Shown: positions 34,667-43,977, counted from the first letter of the stretch. The stretch is DNA of 64,000 bases from Rhizobium etli 8C-3 (GCF_001908375.1 NZ_CP017244.1:1054001-1118000), one strand, 5' to 3'. Notes: a model not told the origin generated them from the sequence alone. Made by a program: numbers and translations.

Positions 34667-36559
34667 TCAGTAAACCAGCCCGCGATAAATAGCCGGCAAG
34701 GCGCTCGGCAGCTTGGTGATGTCTGAAACGAGAGCGAATCCGCCTCTTCCGAAGACGGCTGGAAGATAATCCTGCGCATTGCGGTCGATCGTCACTGCGA
34801 AAACGGAAAGCCCTAACGCCCGTGCTTCGCCGACAGCGCGACGGCTGTCCTCCAACGCGAACCGTCCTTCATAGTGGTCGACGTCGTTGGGTTTTCCATC
34901 TGTAAGCACCAGCAGCAGCTTTTTGCGGCTGGTTTGCTTGGAGAGTTCCGCCGTCATATGGCGGATCGCCGCTCCCATGCGCGTATAGTAGCCGGGCCGC
35001 ATTGCGTTGATGCGCGAGACTGTTCGGGATGAAAAAGCTTCGTGGAAGGCTTTCAGCGTCTCAATCCGAACCCAGGAGCGCCGCCGCGATGTGAAAGTAC
35101 TGATGGCGAAGCTGTCGCCGCAGGCGTCGAGGCCGCGGGCAAAGACGTCGAGCGCTTGTTTCTCGACGTCGAGAACGCGGTGATTGTCAACCCACGAATC
35201 GGTCGACAGCGAAACGTCGACAAGGATCGACGTCGCAAGTTCATGAGCCATCTGCCGCGTCGCTTGATAGATGCGATCGTCGGGTTGTCCCGTCGCCAGG
35301 TAATCCGCCCGGGACCGAACCACCGCTTCGAGGTCGAGCTCGTTGCCATCAAGTTGAGATCTGAGGAGCTCCCGGCGCGGCCGCAATGTCTCGAATTGCC
35401 GCTTTACCTTGCGCACGAGCATAGTGTCGAAGGCGGCTGCGGACGACGGGAGGGGCTCTTCCATCGACGCAACGATGACACGGCAATAGTCCTCGAGATA
35501 GGACTGCGTGCGGTGGTTCCATTCGGGATAGGTCAATTCGGCCTCGATCCGCGTCGGATCGAAGGCCTCAGGTGACAGATCGAGATCGAAGTGGAACCGC
35601 GACTTCGGACGCTCTTTCGTTTCGCTGAGCGACATCTCATCCAGTTCGTTGGCTGTCTGGGCGTCATCATCATCGCGGTCATCGGTTGGCCGGTCGACAT
35701 TGACCATCTCGGCCATCGCAAGGATCTTCTCGAACCGGTTGAGAATGAACGGATCCCGTTTGCGGTCGTCGCTGTCCTGCTTTCGGGTCGCTGCGTGCGC
35801 CTGGCGATCATTGGAGGCGGCGTCGCCTTTCGAGGGAAGGTCCTCGCGTTTTCTCGCGGCCATCTCGAACTTCGCCACGAAGTCGGGCCACAGAGGAACA
35901 GGCAGCATCGGCAGATAGCCCGCCGGAGCGCGCAAAACCGATGGCATCGCATCTTCTGGCAAGGGGTGGCCAAGGGGATGGGCCATTGCCAGACAGACCA
36001 GAGTCTCTATCTGTCTCTCGACACCCGGCAGTCGGCCGCGGTTTCGCGCCGCAAGCACCCCCTTGCACAGGCGGTCGTAACGCGAGCCCATGCCGGGAAA
36101 TGCCTCGACCACGCGCGCCGCGATGCTGCGGCCAAGCGCGATCTTGTGCAGATCGAGGAGCAAAGGATCGGCAGGCAAGGGTAAGTTGGCCCCGCCCATC
36201 ACTGCCATGTAGGCGGCCATCCAGAAATAGAGGTCACGGTTAAGGCCCCTGTCCGAAAAAATGTCGATCTTTGCAGGTAGCATAATCGCAGACTCGTCCC
36301 GCCGGGGATGATCGCTGCGCTCTTCGCCAAGCCCGATGACTTGGCGCAGCTTCAGTCGATGCAACGAGGTTTGCGGGCGCATCGGTTGCAATAGAACCGT
36401 TTTCTCTCCGCCGAACCCGCGAAAGCACACCGCCAACGGCGCCTTCAGATCATTCAAGGCAACAGCGTGGTCCGGAGAGCGCGGCCATGAACGGGTGTCG
36501 CCCACCCACCGGTGCCAGACCCGGCCGACGGTTTCTTCAAGTTCGAGAAATTCCAGCAT
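34667..36559 (-). CDS. norD: NorD, von Willebrand factor A-domain protein for NO reductase activation
   Basis: The 630-aa product has a C-terminal VWA domain with the MIDAS motif DVSLS (about residue 450) and a long, acidic central region. NorD works with the AAA+ ATPase NorQ to insert iron into the catalytic site of NorB. ATG 36559 is preceded by AAGGA; the frame beginning at 36592 starts inside norQ. It is last in norCBQD. Confidence 0.93.
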   Translation of the reverse strand: MLEFLELEETVGRVWHRWVGDTRSWPRSPDHAVALNDLKAPLAVCFRGFGGEKTVLLQPMRPQTSLHRLKLRQVIGLGEERSDHPRRDESAIMLPAKIDIFSDRGLNRDLYFWMAAYMAVMGGANLPLPADPLLLDLHKIALGRSIAARVVEAFPGMGSRYDRLCKGVLAARNRGRLPGVERQIETLVCLAMAHPLGHPLPEDAMPSVLRAPAGYLPMLPVPLWPDFVAKFEMAARKREDLPSKGDAASNDRQAHAATRKQDSDDRKRDPFILNRFEKILAMAEMVNVDRPTDDRDDDDAQTANELDEMSLSETKERPKSRFHFDLDLSPEAFDPTRIEAELTYPEWNHRTQSYLEDYCRVIVASMEEPLPSSAAAFDTMLVRKVKRQFETLRPRRELLRSQLDGNELDLEAVVRSRADYLATGQPDDRIYQATRQMAHELATSILVDVSLSTDSWVDNHRVLDVEKQALDVFARGLDACGDSFAISTFTSRRRSWVRIETLKAFHEAFSSRTVSRINAMRPGYYTRMGAAIRHMTAELSKQTSRKKLLLVLTDGKPNDVDHYEGRFALEDSRRAVGEARALGLSVFAVTIDRNAQDYLPAVFGRGGFALVSDITKLPSALPAIYRGLVY

Positions 36560-36569
36560 GTGCGATCCT

Positions 36570-37382
36570 TCAAGAAACAACCGCATTTGCAACCTCGATC
36601 AGGGCTGCTTTGACGTCCGACTCGTCGGTCAGCGGTTCGATCAATGCTGAGCGCACCGCTTCGCGCACCGGCAGGCCGCTATCAATGAGGCTGGCGCAAT
36701 AGACGAGCAGACGCGTCGACACGCCTTCTTCAAGATCGTGCCCCTTGAGAGCACGCAGCCGCCGCGCGAGCTCGACCAGCGGCGCCACACGGGCTTCATC
36801 CAGCCCGCTTTCGCACGACACCACTGCGATCTCCTGGTTCTTTGGCAGGAAGTCGAACTCGATTGCAACGAAGCGTTGGCGGGTGCTGGGCTTCAGCGCC
36901 TTCATCAGGTTCTGGTAGCCGGGATTGTACGATACGACGAGCAGGAAGCCCGGCTGGGCCTGCAGAAGTTCGCCAGTCCGCTCAAGCGGCAGGATTCGCC
37001 TGTCGTCGGTGAGAGGATGCACCACTACGGCGACATCCTTGCGTGCCTCGACAATCTCGTCGAGGTAGCAAAGCCCGCCCTCGCGGACGGCACGGGTCAG
37101 CGGTCCATCCACCCAAACCGTGTCGCCGCCCTTGAGGAGATAACGCCCGGTCAAATCCGCAGCAGTCAAATCGTCGTGGCAGGAGACGGTCGACAAAGGC
37201 AGGCCCAGACGCGCGGCCATATGATGGACAAACCGCGTCTTGCCGCATCCTGTCGGGCCCTTGAGCAGCAGCGGCAACTGCCGCATCCAGGCGCTCTCGA
37301 AGAGGGCGCACTCGTTGCCGGATGGAACATAGGCTGGAATGTCGGACGGCAGAGGCAGCGGCGTGGTGAGGGCGATCGTCAT
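36570..37382 (-). CDS. norQ: NorQ, AAA+ (MoxR-type) ATPase for NO reductase activation
   Basis: The 270-aa MoxR-family ATPase has Walker A GPTGCGKT (about residue 42), Walker B CYLDEI and an SYNPGYQ sensor segment. NorQ and NorD together activate NorCB. ATG 37382 sits 6 nt after GGAG. It follows norB by 33 bp. Confidence 0.95.
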   Translation of the reverse strand: MTIALTTPLPLPSDIPAYVPSGNECALFESAWMRQLPLLLKGPTGCGKTRFVHHMAARLGLPLSTVSCHDDLTAADLTGRYLLKGGDTVWVDGPLTRAVREGGLCYLDEIVEARKDVAVVVHPLTDDRRILPLERTGELLQAQPGFLLVVSYNPGYQNLMKALKPSTRQRFVAIEFDFLPKNQEIAVVSCESGLDEARVAPLVELARRLRALKGHDLEEGVSTRLLVYCASLIDSGLPVREAVRSALIEPLTDESDVKAALIEVANAVVS

Positions 37383-37415
37383 GACGAACTCCAATTTGAG
37401 GGAAGGGCAGCCCGC

Positions 37416-38759
37416 TTATTCGGCGGGCTGTGCTGCGACATTTGCGGCGGCGCGCTGTCGCCCGGGCACGAAGAGCGCCCAGAGGAACATCAGCGCGCTG
37501 ATGAGAACGAAGATGCCGGATCCGAGGCGTACCCAGTAAAACAGCGCAAGCTGGTCCTGGACGTCCATGTAGGGGTCGCCGAGCACGCGTTGCAGATGGA
37601 CCTGAATGACGCCGGCGAAGGTCAAGGCGAAGGTCATGACGGACATCGCTCCGCACATGATCCAGAAGCTTGCAATCGACAGGTACTGATTATAGGGCGC
37701 ACGGCCGCGAATCTGAGGAATGGCATAGGCCATCGCCGCCAGGTTGAGCATGACATAGGCGCCGAAGAAGGCAAGGTGCCCATGGGCTGCGGTCACTTGC
37801 GTGCCATGCGTGTAGTAGTTGACCGAAGAGAGGGTATGCAGGAAGCCCCAGACGCCTGCGCCGAAGAAGGCCATGACCGAGCAGCCGATCGACCAAAGGA
37901 GCGCGGCCTTGTTCTCGTGCTTGCGGCCGGCTTTCCACGTCATGACGAAGGTGAAGACGACCATCGTGAAGAACGGCGCGACCTCAAGCGTCGAAAACAG
38001 CGAGCCGATCCATTGCCAGTAGCCGGGAGCGCCGATCCAGTAATAGTGATGACCAGTCCCGAGAATGCCGGAGAACAGCGCAAGTCCGATGATGACATAG
38101 AGCCACTTTTCCACCACTTCGCGGTCGATGCCATTCAGCTTGATCATCAAGAATGCGAGCACGGAGGCCATGATCAATTCCCACACACCCTCGACCCACA
38201 GGTGGACGACGTACCACCAGTACATCTTGTCGAGCGCCAGGTTCGCCGGATTGTAGAAGGCAAACAGGAAGAAGATCGCAACGCCCCACAAACCGAACAG
38301 CAAGATGTTGGTGACCGTCGTCTTTCGGCCCTTGAGCACCGTCATCGTGATGTTGAACAGGAACATGAGCGCGACGATGACGATTCCGACCTTGATCACG
38401 AAAGGCTGTTCGAGAAACTCGCGCCCCTCATGGATATGGAAAAGATATCCTGCAACGGCGACCGCCGCTGCGATCAGAAAGATCCAGAACTGCGCGATCG
38501 CGATCTTGCGGCTATAGAGCTCGGTCTCGGCTTCTTCGGGCAGCAGGAAATAGGTTGTTCCCATGAAGCCCATCAGCAGCCAGACAATCAGCGCATTCGT
38601 GTGGACCATGCGCACGATGTTGAAGGGCAATATTTCCGAGACGGTGTTGGGCAGGACATAGATTGTGCCGGCCAGGACGCCGAACAGCAGCTGTGCGATG
38701 AAAAGGCCAAGCGCTCCGTAGAAGTAGAGCATGGCGACGCTTTGTGTCTTGTACTTCAT
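37416..38759 (-). CDS. norB: NorB, nitric oxide reductase large subunit
   Basis: NorB reduces two NO to N2O at a heme b3-FeB centre in the membrane. The 447-aa product has about twelve helices. Key motifs are VHLWVEGVWE (FeB His and Glu), GTGHHYYWIG (two His) and HGTQVTAAHGHLAFFGAY (heme ligands). Its end and the operon order norC-B-Q-D match other denitrifiers. Confidence 0.97.
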   Translation of the reverse strand: MKYKTQSVAMLYFYGALGLFIAQLLFGVLAGTIYVLPNTVSEILPFNIVRMVHTNALIVWLLMGFMGTTYFLLPEEAETELYSRKIAIAQFWIFLIAAAVAVAGYLFHIHEGREFLEQPFVIKVGIVIVALMFLFNITMTVLKGRKTTVTNILLFGLWGVAIFFLFAFYNPANLALDKMYWWYVVHLWVEGVWELIMASVLAFLMIKLNGIDREVVEKWLYVIIGLALFSGILGTGHHYYWIGAPGYWQWIGSLFSTLEVAPFFTMVVFTFVMTWKAGRKHENKAALLWSIGCSVMAFFGAGVWGFLHTLSSVNYYTHGTQVTAAHGHLAFFGAYVMLNLAAMAYAIPQIRGRAPYNQYLSIASFWIMCGAMSVMTFALTFAGVIQVHLQRVLGDPYMDVQDQLALFYWVRLGSGIFVLISALMFLWALFVPGRQRAAANVAAQPAE

Positions 38760-38781
38760 ATGTATGGTCCTTTGTCGCCGA

Positions 38782-39234
38782 TCATCCGGCCTGGTTCGGC
38801 GGCCAGTTTTGGGTCTTGATGCGGCTCACCCACTCGAGGAAATCTGCAAGGTCGTTGACTTCCTGTTCGCTGAGGTTGAATTGCGGCATCTGGCGGCGCC
38901 CTTCTATCCCCGAGGGCTGCGACGCCATCCAGGCGCCAAGGGTCTCGCGCGCACTGGCAGGATCGGTATCGCCGCCCCACCGCTTCCAGACATTCGAGAG
39001 CTCAGGCGCGAAATAGGCGCCCTCGCCGTGGAGTGTGTGACAGTTGATGCAGGAATTTTTTTCCCAGACATGTTTTCCACGAGCGACACCTGCGGTCAGG
39101 GTGGATTCGTCGGTCGACGTCGTGCGGATATAATAGTGGCTGTGGGCCGTCAGACCGACAAAGATCGCGAAGAAGAAAATAGACCCGCCGTAAAAGACGT
39201 TCCGGGCCCCGGTTTTTGTTAGGCGTTCTGCCAT
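38782..39234 (-). CDS. norC: NorC, nitric oxide reductase cytochrome c subunit
   Basis: The 150-aa membrane-anchored cytochrome c has an N-terminal helix (about residues 12-32) and one heme site CINCH at 62-66; a conserved Met-containing RRQMPQF segment near the C-terminus supplies the sixth ligand. It receives electrons for NorB. A TTG-N8-CAA site lies 102 bp upstream. Confidence 0.97.
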   Translation of the reverse strand: MAERLTKTGARNVFYGGSIFFFAIFVGLTAHSHYYIRTTSTDESTLTAGVARGKHVWEKNSCINCHTLHGEGAYFAPELSNVWKRWGGDTDPASARETLGAWMASQPSGIEGRRQMPQFNLSEQEVNDLADFLEWVSRIKTQNWPPNQAG

Positions 39235-39335
39235 CGATCATCCTTTCATCGTCGAGGAGCGCAAATGCCGCAACTCGGCCGTCGAGCCATCTGGCTCGTG
39301 AGCGTCAGCATCTAAAGGATCGATCGAAATCGTCT

Positions 39336-39349
39336 TTGCTATCGCGCAA
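39336..39349 (-). promoter_or_regulatory. NnrR-type site upstream of norCBQD (TTGCTATCGCGCAA)
   Basis: The arms are TTGC and GCAA, a near palindrome with TTTGC/GCAAA flanks. It is centred about 109 bp before norC, between norC and norF. Confidence 0.7.
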
Positions 39350-39366
39350 ACAAAATCCAAAGCGCG

Positions 39367-39651
39367 CTAGCTGGCGCCGGTGACAGCAAGGGCAACCAGC
39401 CTGAGACAGGCCATCGTCAGCACAAGCGCCGCCCAGGCAACGACGGAGGGAACAAGCGGACTTTCCCGCCCTCGCAAATGCACGAATTCCGTTAGAACGA
39501 GCCGCACCTTCACAAGCGCCACCGGTGCGGCGGCTATGATGAGGACACCCAGCCCAGCCACTGCATGGGCGAAGTAAGCGATTGCAGATGTCAGCGCAGT
39601 CAGGGCGATCAGATACACAAGCGCACGATCGGTGAGCTTCTCCGATGTCAT
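39367..39651 (-). CDS. norF: NorF, small membrane protein of NO reductase cluster
   Basis: The 94-aa membrane protein has about three hydrophobic segments; VKVRLVLTEFVHLRG lies between the second and third, as in the NorF/cytochrome oxidase subunit IV-like family. It is not essential for Nor but improves activity. It starts 4 bp before the norE stop (ATGA overlap). Confidence 0.88.
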   Translation of the reverse strand: MTSEKLTDRALVYLIALTALTSAIAYFAHAVAGLGVLIIAAAPVALVKVRLVLTEFVHLRGRESPLVPSVVAWAALVLTMACLRLVALAVTGAS

Positions 39652-40193
39652 ATCGCGTAAACCACCGGAAACATAACCAGCCAGACGATGTCGATAACAT
39701 GCCAGAGCGTCGTGATGATCGCGACGTTTTCGCGCCTCGGCCGCCAGGCGACGACGATGAGGACCAGCGACCCGAAAATCACGTGAACGAGATGAAATCC
39801 GGTCGTCAGAAAATAGAGCTGGCTGAAAGTCTCGAGCCGCTCACCACTCAGGAGCGGCAGCTCGCCCAGATATTCGGTGATCTTGACGGTAGTGAATGCA
39901 AAACCGCCAGCCGCAGCACCTAGCAACGCCGTTCGCTGCTTCGGCGCGCCGGCCGGATAACAAGCAGCCTTTGCGGCGCACCAGCCGCTTGAAATCAAGA
40001 TGATGGTGTTGAACAGCGGATAAGATAGAGCGAGATGACCGCGTCCCTCAGAGAAGGCGGCCGGCTGCAGGTAGCCGGCGACCAGGAACGCGCCAAGGAG
40101 AGCGCCGAAGGCGGCAAGTTCGCTCCATCCAAGCACCCAGGCCAGGAGCATGTCATTGTCCTCAAAGGCAGGGTGCGCACGAGTGTCTTGCAT
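39648..40193 (-). CDS. norE: NorE, cytochrome oxidase subunit III-like protein
   Basis: The 181-aa product has five hydrophobic segments and the subunit III signature FHLVHVIFG and WHVIDIVWLV. NorE is an accessory protein for NorCB. I chose ATG 40193; the longer frame to 40310 runs through the promoter region. A TTG-N8-CAA site lies 55 bp upstream and is shared with a divergent small gene. Confidence 0.9.
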   Translation of the reverse strand: MQDTRAHPAFEDNDMLLAWVLGWSELAAFGALLGAFLVAGYLQPAAFSEGRGHLALSYPLFNTIILISSGWCAAKAACYPAGAPKQRTALLGAAAGGFAFTTVKITEYLGELPLLSGERLETFSQLYFLTTGFHLVHVIFGSLVLIVVAWRPRRENVAIITTLWHVIDIVWLVMFPVVYAI

Positions 40194-40247
40194 TTGTGTC
40201 CATTTCTCTGGTCTCAGCCGATTTATTGCCTCAGCGGCAAGACCTCT

Positions 40248-40261
40248 TTGATCCAGCGCAA
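40248..40261. promoter_or_regulatory. NnrR-type site between norE and the 51-aa gene (TTGATCCAGCGCAA)
   Basis: It has TTGAT and GCAA arms, like the nirK site, within CTTTGATCCAGCGCAAAG. The centre is about 62 bp from norE and 57 bp from the divergent ATG 40311. Confidence 0.7.
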
Positions 40262-40310
40262 AGAGTTTTGCTGCCTTCCTCGCTAGGTCACTGGTTGTTT
40301 GGAGGCGCAA

Positions 40311-40466
40311 ATGACAGACGCACAGATCGGTCTAACAGTGGCCACGCCGGTCATCATTCTTTTTGCGATGACGCTAAACCGCATGGGCGTCTTGCAACGC
40401 GGCGCGACGATTGCGGCAGTGCTTGCCGCCGTTGTCATCGCTGCCAGCCTGTTTTTACAGAGATGA
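40311..40466 (+). CDS. 51-aa two-helix membrane peptide
   Basis: ATG 40311 follows a GGAGG ribosome site 6 nt upstream. The 51-aa product has two hydrophobic segments (about residues 7-22 and 33-49) with a short RMGVLQRG turn. I do not recognise it. It is divergent from norE, shares its NnrR-type site and is followed by the hemerythrin-like gene 15 bp downstream, which supports it as a real, NO-responsive gene. Confidence 0.65.
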   Translation: MTDAQIGLTVATPVIILFAMTLNRMGVLQRGATIAAVLAAVVIAASLFLQR

Positions 40467-40481
40467 TGGAGAGACGCAGTC

Positions 40482-40934
40482 ATGAACATGATGGCGAGAA
40501 CCGGTGATTTTGCCGAACTCGAGGAGAACTATCGCGAGCTATTGTCATGGTGCGCCGTTCTGGAGGCCGTTGCAGACTTTCTCCCATGCCGCATCGATCA
40601 GCAGGTCTGCGAACAAATCTGCTCGCGCCTTGTTCCTGTTTTGGAGACAACGCAGGCGCTGGAAGAAAGATTGGTGTTTCCGCGCATGGAAAGCTGCCTC
40701 TTTTATGAAAATGCCGCCGTTGCGATTGCAAGGCGCCGCGACGATCATCACCGGGATCGCATCGCCGCCGAAGAGGTCGTCCTCACGCTTGGCGAGTTGA
40801 AGACGGGCGGCTCAAGGATGTCGTGGGATGCAATCGGCTACATGCTGCGGTCGTTCTTTTGCTGCATGCGGCGTCATATCATCGCCGAGCAGGAGGTGCT
40901 GCGAATGCTCAAGAACGCGAAACTCGCCCGGTAG
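40482..40934 (+). CDS. Hemerythrin-like protein
   Basis: This 150-aa helical protein has residues that fit a hemerythrin fold: EER near residue 61, DDHHRDR near 86 and HIIAEQEVL near 131, giving His/Glu ligands for a diiron site. Hemerythrin-like proteins in denitrifiers are linked to NO or oxygen sensing and Fe-S repair. ATG 40482 is preceded by GGAGAG; a second ATG lies at 40488. It is in an operon with the 51-aa gene. Confidence 0.75.
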   Translation: MNMMARTGDFAELEENYRELLSWCAVLEAVADFLPCRIDQQVCEQICSRLVPVLETTQALEERLVFPRMESCLFYENAAVAIARRRDDHHRDRIAAEEVVLTLGELKTGGSRMSWDAIGYMLRSFFCCMRRHIIAEQEVLRMLKNAKLAR

Positions 40935-40975
40935 GGATGGCTGGCTCATCCCCTGCAGGAAGAACGAGGATGTCG

Positions 40976-42613
40976 TCAAAGCCCAAGTTCGGGAACGGTG
41001 ACGAACCCATCCAAATGAACTGATTTGAAATCCGATATCAGGATATCGACTGTCACCGCCCATCGTCCGCTGCGCACGAAAGGAATGCCGTTAACCATCC
41101 AGCCACGGCCGGCTGCCGGAGTGGCCCTGAACTTCAACGGCTCTATTCCCTGTTCAAGGTTTGATAGCTGCAGACCCAGCTCCTTTACGGTCATTTCACG
41201 TCGGCTTTGGTCTACGACCGAAATTGATGCCGAGCCGGTGCCGGCCGACCGAATAGTGATCTCGAGCTGTGCCATTGCGCTCGAAGAATGCAAGTGCGTA
41301 CGCAATCTCATTGGTTGACTTTCCAATGCAGCACGCGGCGGTTCGGCAAAACGCCATCCGGCGACAGCCGCGAAGATCGCCACAACAAGGACCACCTCAG
41401 CAGCGACAGAGCGGCGCAAAGCAAGACGCGCGCGCTCGTCGCCCCGGATGGCTGGCGCCGTGAGCCAAAACCGATTGACGCAGGCCAGGGCAAGCAACGT
41501 CATGACGAACAGCAGCTTGATCGTCAAAATCAGACCGTAGGTTGATGGCCACAGGGACGACAGTTCCGGAACCTGCAGGCTGACGGCGACAACGCCAGAT
41601 ACAATAAGAGCGGCAAGCGGGAGCGGGATAAGGCGCGAAAAGACGCGTAGGACGCCTACTTCCTTGCGATGCGCCCCCAGGCAGCGTCTTAGCAAAACGG
41701 GCAGGCTGCCGACCCAGAACATCGACGAACCGCTGTGGATGAAGATAGCTGCACGCGCCAGCCATCTCGGCTCGGCGCTGCCTGCATGGCCGGTCGATGA
41801 AAAAGCGGCGGCCGCGGCAAGCAGTGCGGTCAATCCGATCCAGCCGCCGCCGTCTCCATGCCGGCGCATCGACTTCAACCAGGCGAGCAAAAACGCTGCG
41901 GCGCCAGAGGCTATCGAGATGCCGTAACCGCCATTGAGGGCGAGAATGAACGAAGCAAGCTGGGGACTTGCCGAAACGGGCAGACCAAGTTCGTCAAGGC
42001 CCTGCAGATAGGCGGAGCCCGCAAGAAGTGTCAGGCCAAGCGGCGCCCAGCTGCGGCTGAGCCAAGATGCAGGTGCTGTGTTCTTCAGGCAAGCTTCGAA
42101 AAAAGCGCCTCCGACTGCGAAGGAGAAGCAGAGGTAAAGCACCCAACGCGTCGCCCAAATCCACCAGTGAAGGGCGGCAGGGTTCGAACCCGTCACAGCT
42201 CCGGGTGAGGCACTCGGTGCGCCGATCGAGAAGGCAATGGTGCCGACGACCGGGTGGCCGTCTTCGGAGACGACGCGCAAACTGACGAGGTAGGTCCCGT
42301 GCGCCTCAAGGTCGGGATTGGAAACGACAAGTCTTGAGCCGTCTGCCGTCGCCTGGAGTGGTCGAGTGCTTCGGTCCGGCGCAACCAAGGTCAGCGCGAG
42401 AGGTGCAACCGCTTCATTGAATTCCAAAATAATAATAGGTGGCGGCGCTGCGAGCACCGCCCCTTGCGCGGGTTTCGACCGGATGAGGGAGGCATGTGCA
42501 AGCGCTGCGGCAGGCTCAAGCAGCGTTGTCAGGATAGCCAGAGCCGCAAGCCAAGAAAAAGTGACAAAAGGGACGGAGGAAAGCGCCGCGATCCGCTTTC
42601 GCAACTCAGCCAT
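40976..42613 (-). CDS. CopC-CopD fusion, copper handling protein
   Basis: The 545-aa product has a signal peptide, then a CopC-like domain (about residues 40-132, starting HASLIRSKPAQG with the copper-binding N-terminal His after cleavage and ending EDGHPVVGTIAF), then a CopD-type membrane domain of about eight helices, and a soluble C-terminal domain. CopC/CopD proteins move copper across the periplasm and inner membrane. It follows pseudoazurin and a YcnI-like gene; supply of copper to NirK, NosZ, cbb3 or pseudoazurin is the likely task. Confidence 0.85.
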   Translation of the reverse strand: MAELRKRIAALSSVPFVTFSWLAALAILTTLLEPAAALAHASLIRSKPAQGAVLAAPPPIIILEFNEAVAPLALTLVAPDRSTRPLQATADGSRLVVSNPDLEAHGTYLVSLRVVSEDGHPVVGTIAFSIGAPSASPGAVTGSNPAALHWWIWATRWVLYLCFSFAVGGAFFEACLKNTAPASWLSRSWAPLGLTLLAGSAYLQGLDELGLPVSASPQLASFILALNGGYGISIASGAAAFLLAWLKSMRRHGDGGGWIGLTALLAAAAAFSSTGHAGSAEPRWLARAAIFIHSGSSMFWVGSLPVLLRRCLGAHRKEVGVLRVFSRLIPLPLAALIVSGVVAVSLQVPELSSLWPSTYGLILTIKLLFVMTLLALACVNRFWLTAPAIRGDERARLALRRSVAAEVVLVVAIFAAVAGWRFAEPPRAALESQPMRLRTHLHSSSAMAQLEITIRSAGTGSASISVVDQSRREMTVKELGLQLSNLEQGIEPLKFRATPAAGRGWMVNGIPFVRSGRWAVTVDILISDFKSVHLDGFVTVPELGL

Positions 42614-42638
42614 GACGTGCTCCCCCGCTCGCGCATTC

Positions 42639-43166
42639 CTATGAGCGGGGCTGAGCGACGATCTCGAAGAACGGAGCCGGCGTCTCGTAATCTTGCGAAG
42701 TCTTGCCGGCGTCCGGGATGTCAATCCATCGCTTGACGGCATCATCGGTGCACTCCTGGACAACCGGAAAGTAAACCTTGGTGCCGGCAGCGATGTCGCT
42801 GGCAACGACACCGTGGAATATGAACTCGTCAAACTCATCATCGGCAAGATTGCCACCGGACCAGACGAGTTCGGTAACGCCTTCGGCTACCGGCTTGCCA
42901 TAAAGATCGTAGGCTTTTGCATACTTGCCCTTGGCTTTTTCGATCGTCCAGCCCGGTTTCGGCATCGGCTTAATCGAGAGAACGCCCTCGGGAATCTGCA
43001 CGCGGATCTTGGTGGTCGACTTGCCGTCGCAACCGTGCCCGACACGCAAGATCGCCTTATAGGCCTTGCCGGCAGACGCTTGCACCTTTTCCAGCGTCAC
43101 ATGGGCGCTGGCGGAAGCTGCGCTTGCAGTGCAAAGACCAAGTGTGATGAGGCTCGTTTTCAGCAT
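42639..43166 (-). CDS. YcnI-like (DUF1775) periplasmic protein
   Basis: The 175-aa protein has a signal peptide ending near ASASAH and a mature N-terminus HVTLEK. It has the DUF1775 core with VGHGCDGKSTTKIRV and LVWSGG. YcnI proteins bind copper and are often encoded with CopCD. ATG 43166 lies directly before the signal peptide. It lies between pseudoazurin and the CopC-CopD gene. Confidence 0.85.
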   Translation of the reverse strand: MLKTSLITLGLCTASAASASAHVTLEKVQASAGKAYKAILRVGHGCDGKSTTKIRVQIPEGVLSIKPMPKPGWTIEKAKGKYAKAYDLYGKPVAEGVTELVWSGGNLADDEFDEFIFHGVVASDIAAGTKVYFPVVQECTDDAVKRWIDIPDAGKTSQDYETPAPFFEIVAQPRS

Positions 43167-43255
43167 TGCGTTCTCCTTGCCTTGATTGCTGCTGAACCGC
43201 CCGCCTGCCGCAGGGCCGTCAGAGCCCAGCTGCAGGCATTTCGGCGACAAACGCA

Positions 43256-43702
43256 TTATTGGGTGATTTTGGCGATGTCCGCATCAAGGCGCTTGCGCAC
43301 CATGTTTGGAAGTTTTGCGGTCTTGATGGCCTCCAGATTTGCCGGCGCATCACCGACCTGGACCAGTGCGACCATTCCCATGGCAACGTGCGGCGTGCAC
43401 TTGATGACATAGGCGCCAGGCGCATCAAACTTGATCTGAACCTGCTCGTTCGGTTTCGACTTGAATTGGGTAGCACCCTCGGGAATCAAACCCTTGAAGG
43501 CCTCGACATTGTGCGACTTGTCAGTCGGGACGAAGGTGATTGTGTCGCCAGGAGCGATTTTGGTGAAACTCGGCTCAAACACCATGGCGCCGGCGGCGCC
43601 CTTGTTGAGCATCTGCACCTGATGGTCGGCTGCCATCAGCGGCATGGTGGTAGCAGCAAGCACGGCCGTCGCGGCAACAAGACCCGCAGTAATCGAATGC
43701 AT
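43256..43702 (-). CDS. Pseudoazurin
   Basis: Pseudoazurin is a soluble periplasmic blue copper protein that gives electrons to NirK and NosZ. The 148-aa product has a signal peptide ending MAA/DHQV and type 1 copper ligands H64, C102, H105 and M110 in the expected SHNVE and CTPH----M motifs. ATG 43702 gives the signal peptide. It is first in a copper operon with the YcnI-like and CopC-CopD genes. Confidence 0.93.
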   Translation of the reverse strand: MHSITAGLVAATAVLAATTMPLMAADHQVQMLNKGAAGAMVFEPSFTKIAPGDTITFVPTDKSHNVEAFKGLIPEGATQFKSKPNEQVQIKFDAPGAYVIKCTPHVAMGMVALVQVGDAPANLEAIKTAKLPNMVRKRLDADIAKITQ

Positions 43703-43775
43703 TTCATATCTCCTAGTTGAACGATGGCCGAACTGGCCGTCGCTGCTTTGATAGGCGTCTTGATCGGGTGCTTCT

Positions 43776-43789
43776 TTGACGTTGGTCAA
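43776..43789 (-). promoter_or_regulatory. FixK/Fnr-type site upstream of pseudoazurin (TTGACGTTGGTCAA)
   Basis: It fits TTGA-N6-TCAA and is centred about 80 bp before the pseudoazurin start. Confidence 0.75.
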
Positions 43790-43869
43790 ACAGGAGCCAT
43801 CAACATCGCAAGTCCGAGAGTGTGATCGCGGACGAACACTGAGCGGAATGGTGCTTGAAAAGACTTCGC

Positions 43870-43895
43870 GGCAGAGTCGATCCTCCGACTCTGCC
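43870..43895 (-). terminator. Terminator-like hairpin after fixK-hfixL
   Basis: A 10-bp perfect stem (GGCAGAGTCG / CGACTCTGCC) with a 6-base loop lies 83 bp after the hFixL stop. Read on the minus strand it is followed by a TTTT a few bases later. Confidence 0.6.
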
Positions 43896-43977
43896 TTCGT
43901 AGCCGTCGAGCGCTGACGGCCCTCACACACTGCTGCGAGCGCTTCATCAATCAGCACACTATGGAGCCCAAGGGTGA

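Noticed and set aside
36738..38819. 693-aa plus-strand open frame
   Set aside because: It is antisense to norQ and norB and has a charged, low-complexity composition without motifs.
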